Assembly (NCBI GenBank): GCA_964639225.1
Contig: CAZXCK010000002.1
Coordinates: 25,676 to 89,675, forward strand
Direction: 5' to 3'
From: CAZXCK01 sp964639225
GTDB lineage: Bacteria; Chloroflexota; Anaerolineae; Aggregatilineales; Phototrophicaceae
DNA: 64,000 bases
Shown here: positions 16,893 to 25,243 of the stretch, in pieces
Position numbering within the stretch: the stretch's first letter is position 1
Layout: every line of letters begins with the position of its first letter
Notes under the pieces: generated by a model
Databases searched by the model: none
What the model was told of the DNA's origin: nothing
What the model saw: the letters and a program-made list of their open reading frames with translations, nothing else
Made by a program: the position numbers and the translations under genes

Positions 16893-16917
16893 ATCATTTA
16901 AGTCTAGCATCCGCCCG

Positions 16918-17139
16918 TCAGGACTGATTGTTGTTTTTGAGGAAAATCTTACGGCCTGCTTCCTGCGCAGCCCGCCGAATATCGGCGTTGGGGTCCTGCC
17001 TGAAAACCTGCTGCAACGGTTCGAGCGCATCAGGGTCGGACAAAAGCTCCAACTCCCGAATAGCCTTCAGCCGCGCTTCAGGATTTTTGTCTTTCAATCG
17101 CGCAATGTGGTAAGCGACCACCCGCTTAACCAACGACAT
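16918..17139 (-). CDS. Small HEAT-repeat protein
   Basis: The 73 residues form about two HEAT-type helical hairpins: residues KNPEARLKAIRELELLSD and then DALEPLQQVFRQDPNADIR. The regular spacing of Pro, Asp/Asn and Leu is typical of HEAT_2 proteins, which are protein-protein scaffolds. AAGGG six bases upstream of the ATG at 17139 supports this start. It stands alone, convergent with valS. A partner cannot be inferred. It could also be a remnant of a longer HEAT protein, although start and stop look intact. Confidence 0.72.
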   Translation of the reverse strand: MSLVKRVVAYHIARLKDKNPEARLKAIRELELLSDPDALEPLQQVFRQDPNADIRRAAQEAGRKIFLKNNNQS

Positions 17140-17352
17140 GAATAACCCTTCCCAGAGGTCATGAAACAGATTGCAGGTTCATAATTTAAACCCGTTGGGT
17201 TCTGTAACTGCCATTATATATCAAAACAGCATGCCCGTGCGATTATTCGACACGGGCCGTTTATGGTCGTCTTTTGCCCTCGCAGCAAGGCGCTAACCTG
17301 CGTATAATTGGCCTCTGTTAGCTGTTTGTTCTGATGATGCAGAGAACCGATC

Positions 17353-18711
17353 TTGGCCGCACCGCACAAGATTTGCCCAATTTGCCAGACACCCAACCAC
17401 CGCAACGCATCAATATGTTCCACCTGCGGCAAAACGCTCGGCAATGTCAGCGCTGCTGGTAACCAGCCTCAAACGCCGCGCGCGGTGGAGACGCTATCAT
17501 ACGACTATCGACACGGTGAAACCGACCTGTTCGAAGGTGATCTTCACCGCACAGGACAGGCCTACCTGCGTGGACTGCTGGTGCTGCTGGTCTTAGTCAT
17601 GTTGGGCGGGCTGGTGCTGGCAATAGGGCCAACATTGCTGGATTCAGTTTCTTCATCCGATACCAACAACGGCAGCAACAATAACGCGGCAGACAGCAGC
17701 GGCGGGCGCGCACCGGTTAACCTGCCGACCGTTACGCCAGCGCCACCCAGCGCCACCGCGCCACCCACCATCGAGCCAACCGAAGTTCCGCAGCCTACCG
17801 CCACACCGGAACCGTGCATGCAGGAAGTTCTCACCACCGATACCGGCCTGTATGATGTGGTGCTGCGCTGCGGTCACGTTAGCATGAATGTCATCCCGCT
17901 GGTGGCTGAAATCAACAATCTGGACAATATCAATCTCATTCGTCCCGGTCAGGTACTGGAAATACCCTGGCCGACATCCACGCCAGGCCCTGACGCGCCA
18001 GCAGAAGCGCCTGCCGAAGCAGATGATGAGGCCAGTGCCGACGACAGTGACGCTGTTGCTGCCAGCCAACCGGGAGCCTTTGACGAAGACTTCGATCCAC
18101 TTTTTGTACCCACCGCCACGCTGCCACCAGGGATTATGTTCCATACCGTGCAGCGCGACGAGAACATCATCGTTATTGGGATGCAATACGATGCCAGTGT
18201 TGAGGTACTGTCACAACTGAACCCGGAGATTACGTTTTCTCAGTGCGAGTTCGGCCAGCGTTTTGGTGGACCGCGCTGCACCGTCCAGCTACGCGAAAAT
18301 CAGCTTATTCGGGTGCCAGCGCCAACCGCTGTGCCCACCCTGTCGCCCACACCGTCAGGCAGCGAGACGCCCACACTCACACCGACTGCTACATTCAACG
18401 CGCCGGTCCAGCAAAGCCCTAGTGATCGCGCCTTTTTTGATCGTGACGATCTGATAACACTGCGCTGGGTGCCAACCGGAACCCTGGGTGCCGATCAGGT
18501 ATACCGGCTGCGCGTGGAAGACACGACAGCAGGCGTGGTCTACACGACAACCACACGCGACACCTCTTTCGTTGTCCCCGAGGACTGGCAGGGAGAAGGC
18601 GAATCTAATCGTCACAATTATGCCTGGTCCGTAAGTGTCATTAATCTGACTGATCCGGATAACCCCCAGTACACGACAGAGACTTTGACGTTTACGTGGG
18701 AAAGCCGTTAG
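17353..18711 (+). CDS. Membrane-anchored zinc-ribbon/LysM-like protein with Thr/Pro linkers
   Basis: The 452-residue protein starts with a zinc-ribbon (CPIC at about 8-11 and CSTC at 22-25). A cytosolic linker and one transmembrane helix (about 72-95) follow, then a long Ser/Thr/Pro-rich external part. Two LysM-like modules follow: about 150-200, and about 250-305 with the Cys pair SQC...GGPRC. A linker with TPTLSPTPSGSETPT and a C-terminal beta-sandwich (about 365-452) ending TFTWESR complete it. The TTG start is forced by an in-frame stop just upstream. A cell-envelope role is likely. The next gene encodes a related lipoprotein, suggesting duplication. Confidence 0.72.
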   Translation: MAAPHKICPICQTPNHRNASICSTCGKTLGNVSAAGNQPQTPRAVETLSYDYRHGETDLFEGDLHRTGQAYLRGLLVLLVLVMLGGLVLAIGPTLLDSVSSSDTNNGSNNNAADSSGGRAPVNLPTVTPAPPSATAPPTIEPTEVPQPTATPEPCMQEVLTTDTGLYDVVLRCGHVSMNVIPLVAEINNLDNINLIRPGQVLEIPWPTSTPGPDAPAEAPAEADDEASADDSDAVAASQPGAFDEDFDPLFVPTATLPPGIMFHTVQRDENIIVIGMQYDASVEVLSQLNPEITFSQCEFGQRFGGPRCTVQLRENQLIRVPAPTAVPTLSPTPSGSETPTLTPTATFNAPVQQSPSDRAFFDRDDLITLRWVPTGTLGADQVYRLRVEDTTAGVVYTTTTRDTSFVVPEDWQGEGESNRHNYAWSVSVINLTDPDNPQYTTETLTFTWESR

Positions 18712-18723
18712 TTGAGGCTCATT

Positions 18724-19830
18724 ATGCAGAAATTCATCGTTTTCAGCGCACTCTCTGTTCTGATGATTATGCTGGCTGGGTGTAACTTCGATGTACAGGA
18801 CGCCACGCCGACAGTCGAAAGTATCGTCGAAGAACCCATTGACCCGCTGCCTGACACCGCCGGCACCGCGACGCCAACACCTTCAGCATCACCCACCCCG
18901 ATCCAGCAGGTGCGGATTTCCACACCGTCGCTGGTGCCTACCCTGCGACCCACCGAGACTCTCCTACCAACAGAGACGCCCGGTCCCTGGGAATATGAAA
19001 TCCAGCAGGGTGACGTACTCACCCTGCTGATCCAGCGACCACCCTTTAACTACCGCACAATGGATGTCATCTCCGAAATCGTGAGACTGAACGACAATGT
19101 CCCCAATGCGGACTCGCTGCCCGGTCCGGGTAATGTCATCCTGATTCCCCGCCCCACAGCCACGCCCATACCAGAAGGCATTGAACTCACGCAGGAGATT
19201 GCAGCGACGCGCCGGGTTGATGTGCGCGGCCTGCCAGAAAACACCGAATTTGACTGTCACATTGTCCAGCCGGGCGAGGTGACGGTCGGCATTGTCGAAC
19301 AGTACGGTGGTCTGACCCTGGAACTGATGAGCCAGCTCAACGCGGACATCAATTTCTCTGGCTGCAATTTTGAAGAACCCGGCGGCGGCCCCGATTGCAA
19401 TCCGGTCATTCGTGAAGGTCAGTGCGTATTGGTGCCCATGCCAACGCCCACGCCAACGCTATCGCCAACACCGTCCGGCAGCGAGACGCCAACGTCCACG
19501 CCGACCTATCCACCTGCACGCCTCATTTCACCGCCAGAGGGCGCGCTGGTGCCCCCTGGCATTCTTACCCTTCAATGGACCAGTGTGGGTGTTCTTCAAG
19601 CTGGAGAATACTATCTGGTAGAAGTAATAGATACGACCGCAGAAACTATCTGGAACGATGCCACGCGCAGTACCAACATTCGCCTGCCAGAATCGCTGAT
19701 ACCATCCAGCGGCGAACTTCATCAGTTCACATGGAATGTCTCTATTGCGACTATCAATGATGATGGAACCTTCACCCGCGTTCAGGGAGTTCCACTGCGA
19801 GAAGGTCGATTCACCTGGCAGAGTCGTTAA
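18724..19830 (+). CDS. LysM-like lipoprotein, paralogue of the preceding gene
   Basis: The 368 residues begin with a lipoprotein signal peptide whose lipobox is LAGC (Cys about residue 20). A Thr/Pro linker and two LysM-like modules follow; the second has the same two-Cys pattern (SGCNF...GGPDC) as the upstream protein. The linker TPTLSPTPSGSETPTSTPT is nearly identical in the two genes, and the C-terminal beta-sandwich ends in FTWQSR against FTWESR. The ATG at 18724 is preferred to the TTG at 18712 because GAGG is six bases upstream. It begins 12 bases after the previous stop and overlaps the mutL stop codon tail to tail. Confidence 0.75.
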   Translation: MQKFIVFSALSVLMIMLAGCNFDVQDATPTVESIVEEPIDPLPDTAGTATPTPSASPTPIQQVRISTPSLVPTLRPTETLLPTETPGPWEYEIQQGDVLTLLIQRPPFNYRTMDVISEIVRLNDNVPNADSLPGPGNVILIPRPTATPIPEGIELTQEIAATRRVDVRGLPENTEFDCHIVQPGEVTVGIVEQYGGLTLELMSQLNADINFSGCNFEEPGGGPDCNPVIREGQCVLVPMPTPTPTLSPTPSGSETPTSTPTYPPARLISPPEGALVPPGILTLQWTSVGVLQAGEYYLVEVIDTTAETIWNDATRSTNIRLPESLIPSSGELHQFTWNVSIATINDDGTFTRVQGVPLREGRFTWQSR

Positions 19831-21611
19831 ACGCGGCGGCTGAATTCGCGGGCAAGCTGGTCGCCGCTCATGTGAACGATCGTCGTTGCCCCTTCAGGGC
19901 TGACCATAGGGGACTGACAACGTTCCAACCGGCGTACCAGAGCCTGCATGTCATCCGGGCTGAGAATTTGCCCGGCTTTATAGGCTGCGCAGCCACAAAT
20001 GTAGGTTATCAGCCGGTCTTCCAGGCCACCCGTATCAGACCGTTTACTGGCCAGTATTTCGGCCATACCGCGTAGCACAGCGTCCGGTTCGGCCTGTTTA
20101 AGTATCACAGGCACGGCCCGTATAGCGAAAGTCGTTGGGCCAAATGGTTCGACGTTAAAACCCAGCGCGGCCAGCAGGTCCAGATGCTGTTCCACTGTCT
20201 GCGCCTCAGAAGCGCTCATATCAACAGTATAAGGCACGGTTACACCCTGCTGCGGAACCCCTGCCCCCAACGCATAAGCCTCCATGAGTTCTTCATACAA
20301 TACACGCTGATGTGCGCTGTGCTGATCGACCAGGTACATACCGGCTGGCCCTTCGGTGACAATATACATAGCTCCCACCTGCCCGACGACACGCAGTACC
20401 GGCAGGGTACGCGGCCTGGCCGGTCCGCCTGGCCCTTCCGGGAAATGTGTCAGGTCGTCCTCATCGGCTCGCTGACGGCGTTTTGTGACTCGGTCATCTT
20501 TGTTGCTATCTATGCCGAAGGCCGGTGTGTGTGGCTGCGATTCCCAATAACTTTTCTGGACCGGTGCTTCAAAACTGTGTGATGGTGATCCGTGCAGGTC
20601 GGGGCGCTGACTATCGACCAGCACCCGGCGTACAGCTCGCTGAACAGCGGCGAAAACCGCACCGGGATTTCGGAACCGGACCTCGGCTTTTGTCGGATGT
20701 ACGTTGACGTCCACATCCTGCGGCGACATGCCGATCATGAGTACCGCGACCGGATAGCGTCCCGGTTTAAGCAATCCCTGATATGACTGCACGACAGCGT
20801 ATGTCAGATTGCTGTCGAGTATCCAGCGACCATTGATAAACAAAGCGATATGCGACCGCTCCGAGCGTGACAGGCTCGGCGTGGACGTGAATCCACTCAC
20901 GTTGACAGCCGGTGCCACATCGGTGGCAGCCGCTGCCAGTTCAACCGGCAGCAGATCACGCACACCATCCAGCCCCAGCACATGCGCCAGCACATCGATA
21001 AGCTGGCCGCTGCCACTAGATCGAAAAGCCTCGCGCCCATCCTGCTCCAGAGAAAACCGGACCTGTGGATATGCCATCGCATAGCGCATGACGAGCGTGA
21101 CAATATGACGTTTTTCTGTCGACTCTTTCTTCAGGAATTTGAGGCGGGCCGGGGTGTTGTAAAACAGATTCTCAACACTGATAATCGTACCAGCCGGCGA
21201 TCCTGCCGGTTCATGTTTAACAAGGTTTCCACCCTCAACCCGTATCGTCGTACCAGCCGGCTCACCACGATAGCGCGTCGTCATAGAGATGCGACTCACC
21301 GAGGCAATGCTCGCCAATGCTTCGCCACGAAAACCAAGTGTCATAATCGCCTGCAGGTCATCCACTGTCTGAAGTTTGCTGGTCGCATGTCGCGCAAACG
21401 CCAGCTTGACCTCTGCCGCTGGTATACCAGTGCCGTCATCGCTGACACGAATCAGCTTACGGCCACCGCGATCGATTGTCACATGAATATGTGAAGCGCC
21501 CGCATCCAGTGCGTTTTCCAGAAGCTCTTTGACGACCGATGCTGGTCGTTCCACAACCTCGCCGGCTGCAATCTGAGATACGAGCGGATCAGGCAATACT
21601 TGGATGGGCAT
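19827..21611 (-). CDS. mutL: DNA mismatch repair protein MutL
   Basis: MutL is the GHKL ATPase linking MutS mismatch recognition to repair. The N-terminal half is canonical: QIAAGEVVERPASVVKELLENALDAGA, DDGTGI, ATSKL, TLGFRGEALASIASVS and NGRWI. The C-terminal dimerisation domain (about 410-594) is recognisable, but its metal-dependent nuclease motifs are altered: DQHSAHQRVLYE replaces DQHA(X)2E(X)4E, and SPEGAT stands where CPHGRP is usual. The start at 21611 gives the typical MPIQVLP opening; the longer frame to 21665 has no support. The 594 residues are a normal length. Confidence 0.95.
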   Translation of the reverse strand: MPIQVLPDPLVSQIAAGEVVERPASVVKELLENALDAGASHIHVTIDRGGRKLIRVSDDGTGIPAAEVKLAFARHATSKLQTVDDLQAIMTLGFRGEALASIASVSRISMTTRYRGEPAGTTIRVEGGNLVKHEPAGSPAGTIISVENLFYNTPARLKFLKKESTEKRHIVTLVMRYAMAYPQVRFSLEQDGREAFRSSGSGQLIDVLAHVLGLDGVRDLLPVELAAAATDVAPAVNVSGFTSTPSLSRSERSHIALFINGRWILDSNLTYAVVQSYQGLLKPGRYPVAVLMIGMSPQDVDVNVHPTKAEVRFRNPGAVFAAVQRAVRRVLVDSQRPDLHGSPSHSFEAPVQKSYWESQPHTPAFGIDSNKDDRVTKRRQRADEDDLTHFPEGPGGPARPRTLPVLRVVGQVGAMYIVTEGPAGMYLVDQHSAHQRVLYEELMEAYALGAGVPQQGVTVPYTVDMSASEAQTVEQHLDLLAALGFNVEPFGPTTFAIRAVPVILKQAEPDAVLRGMAEILASKRSDTGGLEDRLITYICGCAAYKAGQILSPDDMQALVRRLERCQSPMVSPEGATTIVHMSGDQLAREFSRRV

Positions 21612-21734
21612 GATATCATTCCGGAATCTGAACGGGCAGGCAAATAGACAGCCACTTTGGAACAAGCATATCTGAACGATGGCGAATGCGTATCTGGAGA
21701 TGTGTCAACAACAAAACGAGGAAATTCAAGCGCA

Positions 21735-22940
21735 TCAGGCATCCGGCTGAACTGCCGGAAAAAGGTTATCACCAGCCAGAGGGATACTGATATAGAATGT
21801 GCTGCCCTCACCCTCTACACTTTCGACCCAGGCATCACCACCATGACGGCGCGCAACACTCCGTACGATGAACAATCCCAGCCCGGTGCCCTTGATACGT
21901 TTATGCTCTTTACGGAGGAGCCGCACATGACGCTGAAACAGCCGTCCTTTCTGTTCGTCGCTGATGCCCAATCCGTCATCACGAACGCTGAACAGGATCA
22001 TGTCGTCATGGCGCTGCAAATCGACCACAATATGGCCGCCATTAGGCGTATATTTGATCGCATTGTCGATCAGATTGGTGATTGCCCGTTCCAGCATCGT
22101 GAAGTCCACATTGACGATAGGCACCTCTCCGGTGACCTGATGGACAATCGTCAGTTCCTGCTTCTCCGCTGGCATCAGATGATTCTGGACGATCTGTTCT
22201 GTCAACTCCGCCAGGTTACATGGCCCGCGCTCCATCTCATAAAACCCTGTCTGCGGATCAAATCGTCCAGCGTCCTGAATTCGGTCCACCAGCGAAGTCA
22301 TCTGTTCGACACCCGACAGGATCTTTTCGACGTAGTACATCTGTTGATCGTCGAGTTGGCCCACCATGCCCGACTCCAACATGCTGGCGAACCCTTTGAT
22401 CGATGTCAGCGGCGACCGTAAATCGTGGGACACCAGATGGATGAATTCCCCTTGATTCCTGCAGAGCTTATCCTGAGTGGCTTGCAGCAGAACACCGCGC
22501 CCTACCACCATTAAGGCATCGATGAGTGACAATAGCGTATCGTGCTGCTGCTGGTTAAGGTCTGGCGCATCACTGAAGACCAGCCACAGCATACCGCATA
22601 GTTCTTCGTCCACATAAACTGGCGCAGCCAGCCAGGGTATGCCCTTATCGACAAACGCTGCAGACGATGGTGGATCTACCTGATACGGTCTTGACAGCGA
22701 ACCAGCCATTTGTCGTACCTTGCTTTGAGTCAGGTCGGGTGGCGCATCCAACTGTGAGGTGATAATCAGGCATTGCTCATTGCAGATCACCAGCCCCGCA
22801 CCAGCAGCAGCGGTGGCCTGTATCATATATTCCAGAAGTTTGGAGAGGCTGGCCGCTGATGATGGTGTGCTGGCGATCATATGCATAACCTTCTCCAGGA
22901 CAGTATTGTCGGTATGGCTACTGGCCTGCAATAAAGACAT
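21735..22940 (-). CDS. GAF-type sensor histidine kinase
   Basis: About 400 residues. An N-terminal GAF-like sensor region (about 20-150) is followed by a HisKA dimerisation domain with the phosphoacceptor His in FIHLVSHDLRSPLTSI (about residue 171). The catalytic ATPase domain follows with N-box NLIDNAIKYTPNGG, G1 RDDGLGIS and G2 KGTGLGLFIV. No transmembrane helix is seen, so it is a cytoplasmic kinase. The ATG at 22940 with GGGA upstream is preferred to the TTG at 23003. It is divergent from the receiver/CpaE-like gene, separated by about 260 bases, and that protein is the obvious candidate substrate. Confidence 0.85.
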   Translation of the reverse strand: MSLLQASSHTDNTVLEKVMHMIASTPSSAASLSKLLEYMIQATAAAGAGLVICNEQCLIITSQLDAPPDLTQSKVRQMAGSLSRPYQVDPPSSAAFVDKGIPWLAAPVYVDEELCGMLWLVFSDAPDLNQQQHDTLLSLIDALMVVGRGVLLQATQDKLCRNQGEFIHLVSHDLRSPLTSIKGFASMLESGMVGQLDDQQMYYVEKILSGVEQMTSLVDRIQDAGRFDPQTGFYEMERGPCNLAELTEQIVQNHLMPAEKQELTIVHQVTGEVPIVNVDFTMLERAITNLIDNAIKYTPNGGHIVVDLQRHDDMILFSVRDDGLGISDEQKGRLFQRHVRLLRKEHKRIKGTGLGLFIVRSVARRHGGDAWVESVEGEGSTFYISIPLAGDNLFPAVQPDA

Positions 22941-23136
22941 GGCATTCCCTACCTGTAACTGCACATTCGTGCCTGGATCACACCAAGCCGATTCGCAGTG
23001 CAAATGAAAAACTCAAGAGTTAAGTTCACCAGGGTTGATAATTAATTCTCACCAGAATCGCTTTTAAGGATTATAATATATTCAGGATTCAGTGGGCAAG
23101 TGAGTGGTGTCATGATTAATCGGTGGGCTACATTCC

Positions 23137-23165
23137 TTGCACCGCTATTTCTTTCATGCTAGACT
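23137..23165 (+). promoter_or_regulatory. Extended -10 promoter of the receiver/CpaE-like gene
   Basis: TTGCAC (23137-23142), a 17-base spacer and TAGACT (23160-23165) preceded by TGC. The predicted transcript start is about 27 bases before the ATG at 23199. Confidence 0.65.
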
Positions 23166-23198
23166 TTGTTATCGCTCTATTACAAAGTAGAATTCAAA

Positions 23199-24356
23199 AT
23201 GGCAGACAAAATTCTCATCACCGACGATGACGTTGATAGCTTACGCCTGATCGGTATCATGCTGCAACGACAGGGTTATCAGGTTGTCGTTGCCAGTACG
23301 GGCAACCAGGCACTTGCCAAAGCAACCAGCGAACTACCTGACCTCATCATACTTGACATTATGATGCCAGATATGAATGGTTATGAGGTCTGCCGCCGCT
23401 TACGGGCAAATCCGGTAACCAAAAACATCCCCATCATCATGTTTACCGCCAAGACGATGATCGATGACAAAGTAGCTGGCTTCGAAGCCGGAGCTGATGA
23501 CTACCTGACCAAACCCACCCACCCCGCAGAACTGGCGTCAAGAGTCAAGGCTATACTGACACGTACCCCCACCCCACAGGGAACATCTGTGCCGGCCCCG
23601 AACGAGCCACCCGCCGGTTATTCGGTTGGTATTATCGGCACCAAAGGTGGCCTGGGCGTATCAACACTGGCGCTCAATCTGGCGGCTGCGCTCAGAAAAA
23701 TGGGAGAAACCCCCTTCCTGGCGGATTTTTGCCTGGGCAAAAGCAGTTTGAATCTCTATATGGGCGCGGAATCTTCTGGGATGGGCATTGTCGCCAGTCG
23801 TTCAGCCGCACAGATAAGCGCCGCCCTCATCGAAGAGCATATGGTCACCAGTTCGAGCGGCGTGCGCGCGCTGCTGGCTTCCTGCAAGCCTCAGGAAGCG
23901 CTGATCAATGTCAAACCAGACGTCGCCAACGCCATCGCCCATACGCTGCGCAAATTGGGCCGCCCGGTGATTTATGACCTGGGTGCAGGCTATTCGTCGC
24001 TTATTCACAATATACATCGAGACATGGAACGCCTGATTATCACCGTAGAGCCAGCCGGCGTCTCACTCAAGATGGCGCGCGATCTGCTAAAAGAGCTGGC
24101 TAAAAACGGCAAGCATCGCATTGATATTGTGGTGTTCACCCGCACGCAGATACCCCTGCAACTGTCCTGGCACGATGTCGAACACGAACTCAACCACCAG
24201 GTACGTGCGGTCATCTCGCCAGCGCCAGAACTGGCTTTCCGCGCGGTGGAAGCAGGCGTGCCCATTGTTTTGCACGAACCTAATGCAATTGTCTCCAGCC
24301 AGATTATCAAACTCGCAGAGACAATCAAATCGGCGCTGCCTCAGAAAACGCGCTAA
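23199..24356 (+). CDS. Response-regulator receiver / CpaE-MinD-like ATPase fusion
   Basis: The 385 residues join an intact receiver domain to a ParA/MinD-type ATPase. The receiver has the acidic pocket DDD near 8-10, the phosphoacceptor Asp53 in LDIMMPD and Lys in YLTKP. The ATPase (about 140-385) carries the deviant Walker A GTKGGLGVST near 147-156, and YDLGAGYSS at the switch position. This is the CpaE layout, usually tied to Tad/Flp pilus localisation, but no tad genes lie nearby. ATG 23199 is preferred to the TTG at 23166. The divergent histidine kinase is the likely phosphodonor. Confidence 0.85.
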   Translation: MADKILITDDDVDSLRLIGIMLQRQGYQVVVASTGNQALAKATSELPDLIILDIMMPDMNGYEVCRRLRANPVTKNIPIIMFTAKTMIDDKVAGFEAGADDYLTKPTHPAELASRVKAILTRTPTPQGTSVPAPNEPPAGYSVGIIGTKGGLGVSTLALNLAAALRKMGETPFLADFCLGKSSLNLYMGAESSGMGIVASRSAAQISAALIEEHMVTSSSGVRALLASCKPQEALINVKPDVANAIAHTLRKLGRPVIYDLGAGYSSLIHNIHRDMERLIITVEPAGVSLKMARDLLKELAKNGKHRIDIVVFTRTQIPLQLSWHDVEHELNHQVRAVISPAPELAFRAVEAGVPIVLHEPNAIVSSQIIKLAETIKSALPQKTR

Positions 24357-24469
24357 ACTGGATCGGGCGCAAACTGATCTTGCCATGCGCGACCAGTACC
24401 GACCCTGTGCTCCACTGACCGCAAGTGGGGCAATCTGTACGTCGTTTAACGAAAGCCATGCCCTAACCG
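24357..24469 (+). other. Intergenic stretch before the sirtuin gene
   Basis: There is no convincing gene. GCTCCACT...AGTGGGGC (around 24408-24432) can form an 8-bp hairpin with one G-T pair and a 7-base loop. It lacks a T tail and is at best a weak terminator of the receiver/ATPase gene. Confidence 0.35.
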
Positions 24470-25243
24470 ATGTTCCCGGAAACCCGACTTGAGTTAATCC
24501 AGCGCGCGGCTCGCCTGTTCAAAGAGTCAAAATTCGGCGTTGTCTTTACCGGAGCCGGGGTCAGTACAGACTCCGGTATACCCGACTTCCGCAGCCCGGA
24601 TTCCGGATTATGGCGCAACGTAGACCCGATGGCGGTCGCGAGTATCTACGGTTTCCGTCATAACCCTGAGGGCTTCTACAATTGGGTGCGTCCACTGGCC
24701 CTCAAGACCATCAATGCACAACCCAATGCCGCCCACCACGCTATCGCCGCGCTGGAACGCATGGGATACGTTCAGGCGGTCATCACACAGAACATCGACA
24801 TGCTGCATTCGCGTGCGGGTAGCAGCCATATCTATGAACTGCACGGACATATGCGCCAGGCCACCTGCATTCATTGCTTTGCCATCTATGATGGCGAAGA
24901 TATCATGCGAACGTTTTTGGAGGATAATCGGGTACCCCACTGCCCCAAATGCAGAGGTGTCATCAAACCCAATGTCATCCTGTTTGGAGAGCAGCTCCCG
25001 ATCCGCGAGCTGCAAGGCGCGCAGGATGTCACCCGCAGAAGTGATGTTATGCTCATCGTCGGTTCGTCACTGGAAGTAGCGCCCGCCAGTGACATCCCTG
25101 TTCTTGCCAGCCGCACCGGAGCCAGGCTCATCATCATCAACCTGGACCCGACTCCGGCAGACCACATGGCGGATGTGGTCATCCACGCGCGTGCGGCAGA
25201 AGTTTTGCCCGAAATCGTGCATCAACTGGAGCGCATGACATGA
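24470..25243 (+). CDS. NAD-dependent protein deacylase (Sir2 family)
   Basis: Sirtuins remove acyl groups from lysines using NAD. The 257 residues show GAGVSTDSGIPDFRS (about 27-41), TQNIDMLHSRAG (106-117), the catalytic His in ELHGH (123-127) and GSSLEV. The structural zinc site is CIHC (about 133-136) with CPKC (158-161). The domain is complete and unextended. The ribosome-binding site is weak. Its last four bases, ATGA, contain the start of the downstream histidine kinase, so the two proteins are translationally coupled, and may act on a shared signal. Class III or U assignment would need phylogeny. Confidence 0.94.
   Translation: MFPETRLELIQRAARLFKESKFGVVFTGAGVSTDSGIPDFRSPDSGLWRNVDPMAVASIYGFRHNPEGFYNWVRPLALKTINAQPNAAHHAIAALERMGYVQAVITQNIDMLHSRAGSSHIYELHGHMRQATCIHCFAIYDGEDIMRTFLEDNRVPHCPKCRGVIKPNVILFGEQLPIRELQGAQDVTRRSDVMLIVGSSLEVAPASDIPVLASRTGARLIIINLDPTPADHMADVVIHARAAEVLPEIVHQLERMT

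Noticed and set aside
23072..23077. TATAAT upstream of the receiver/CpaE-like gene as its promoter
   Set aside because: It is 120 bases from the start with no -35, whereas TTGCAC-17-TAGACT at 23137-23165 fits better.
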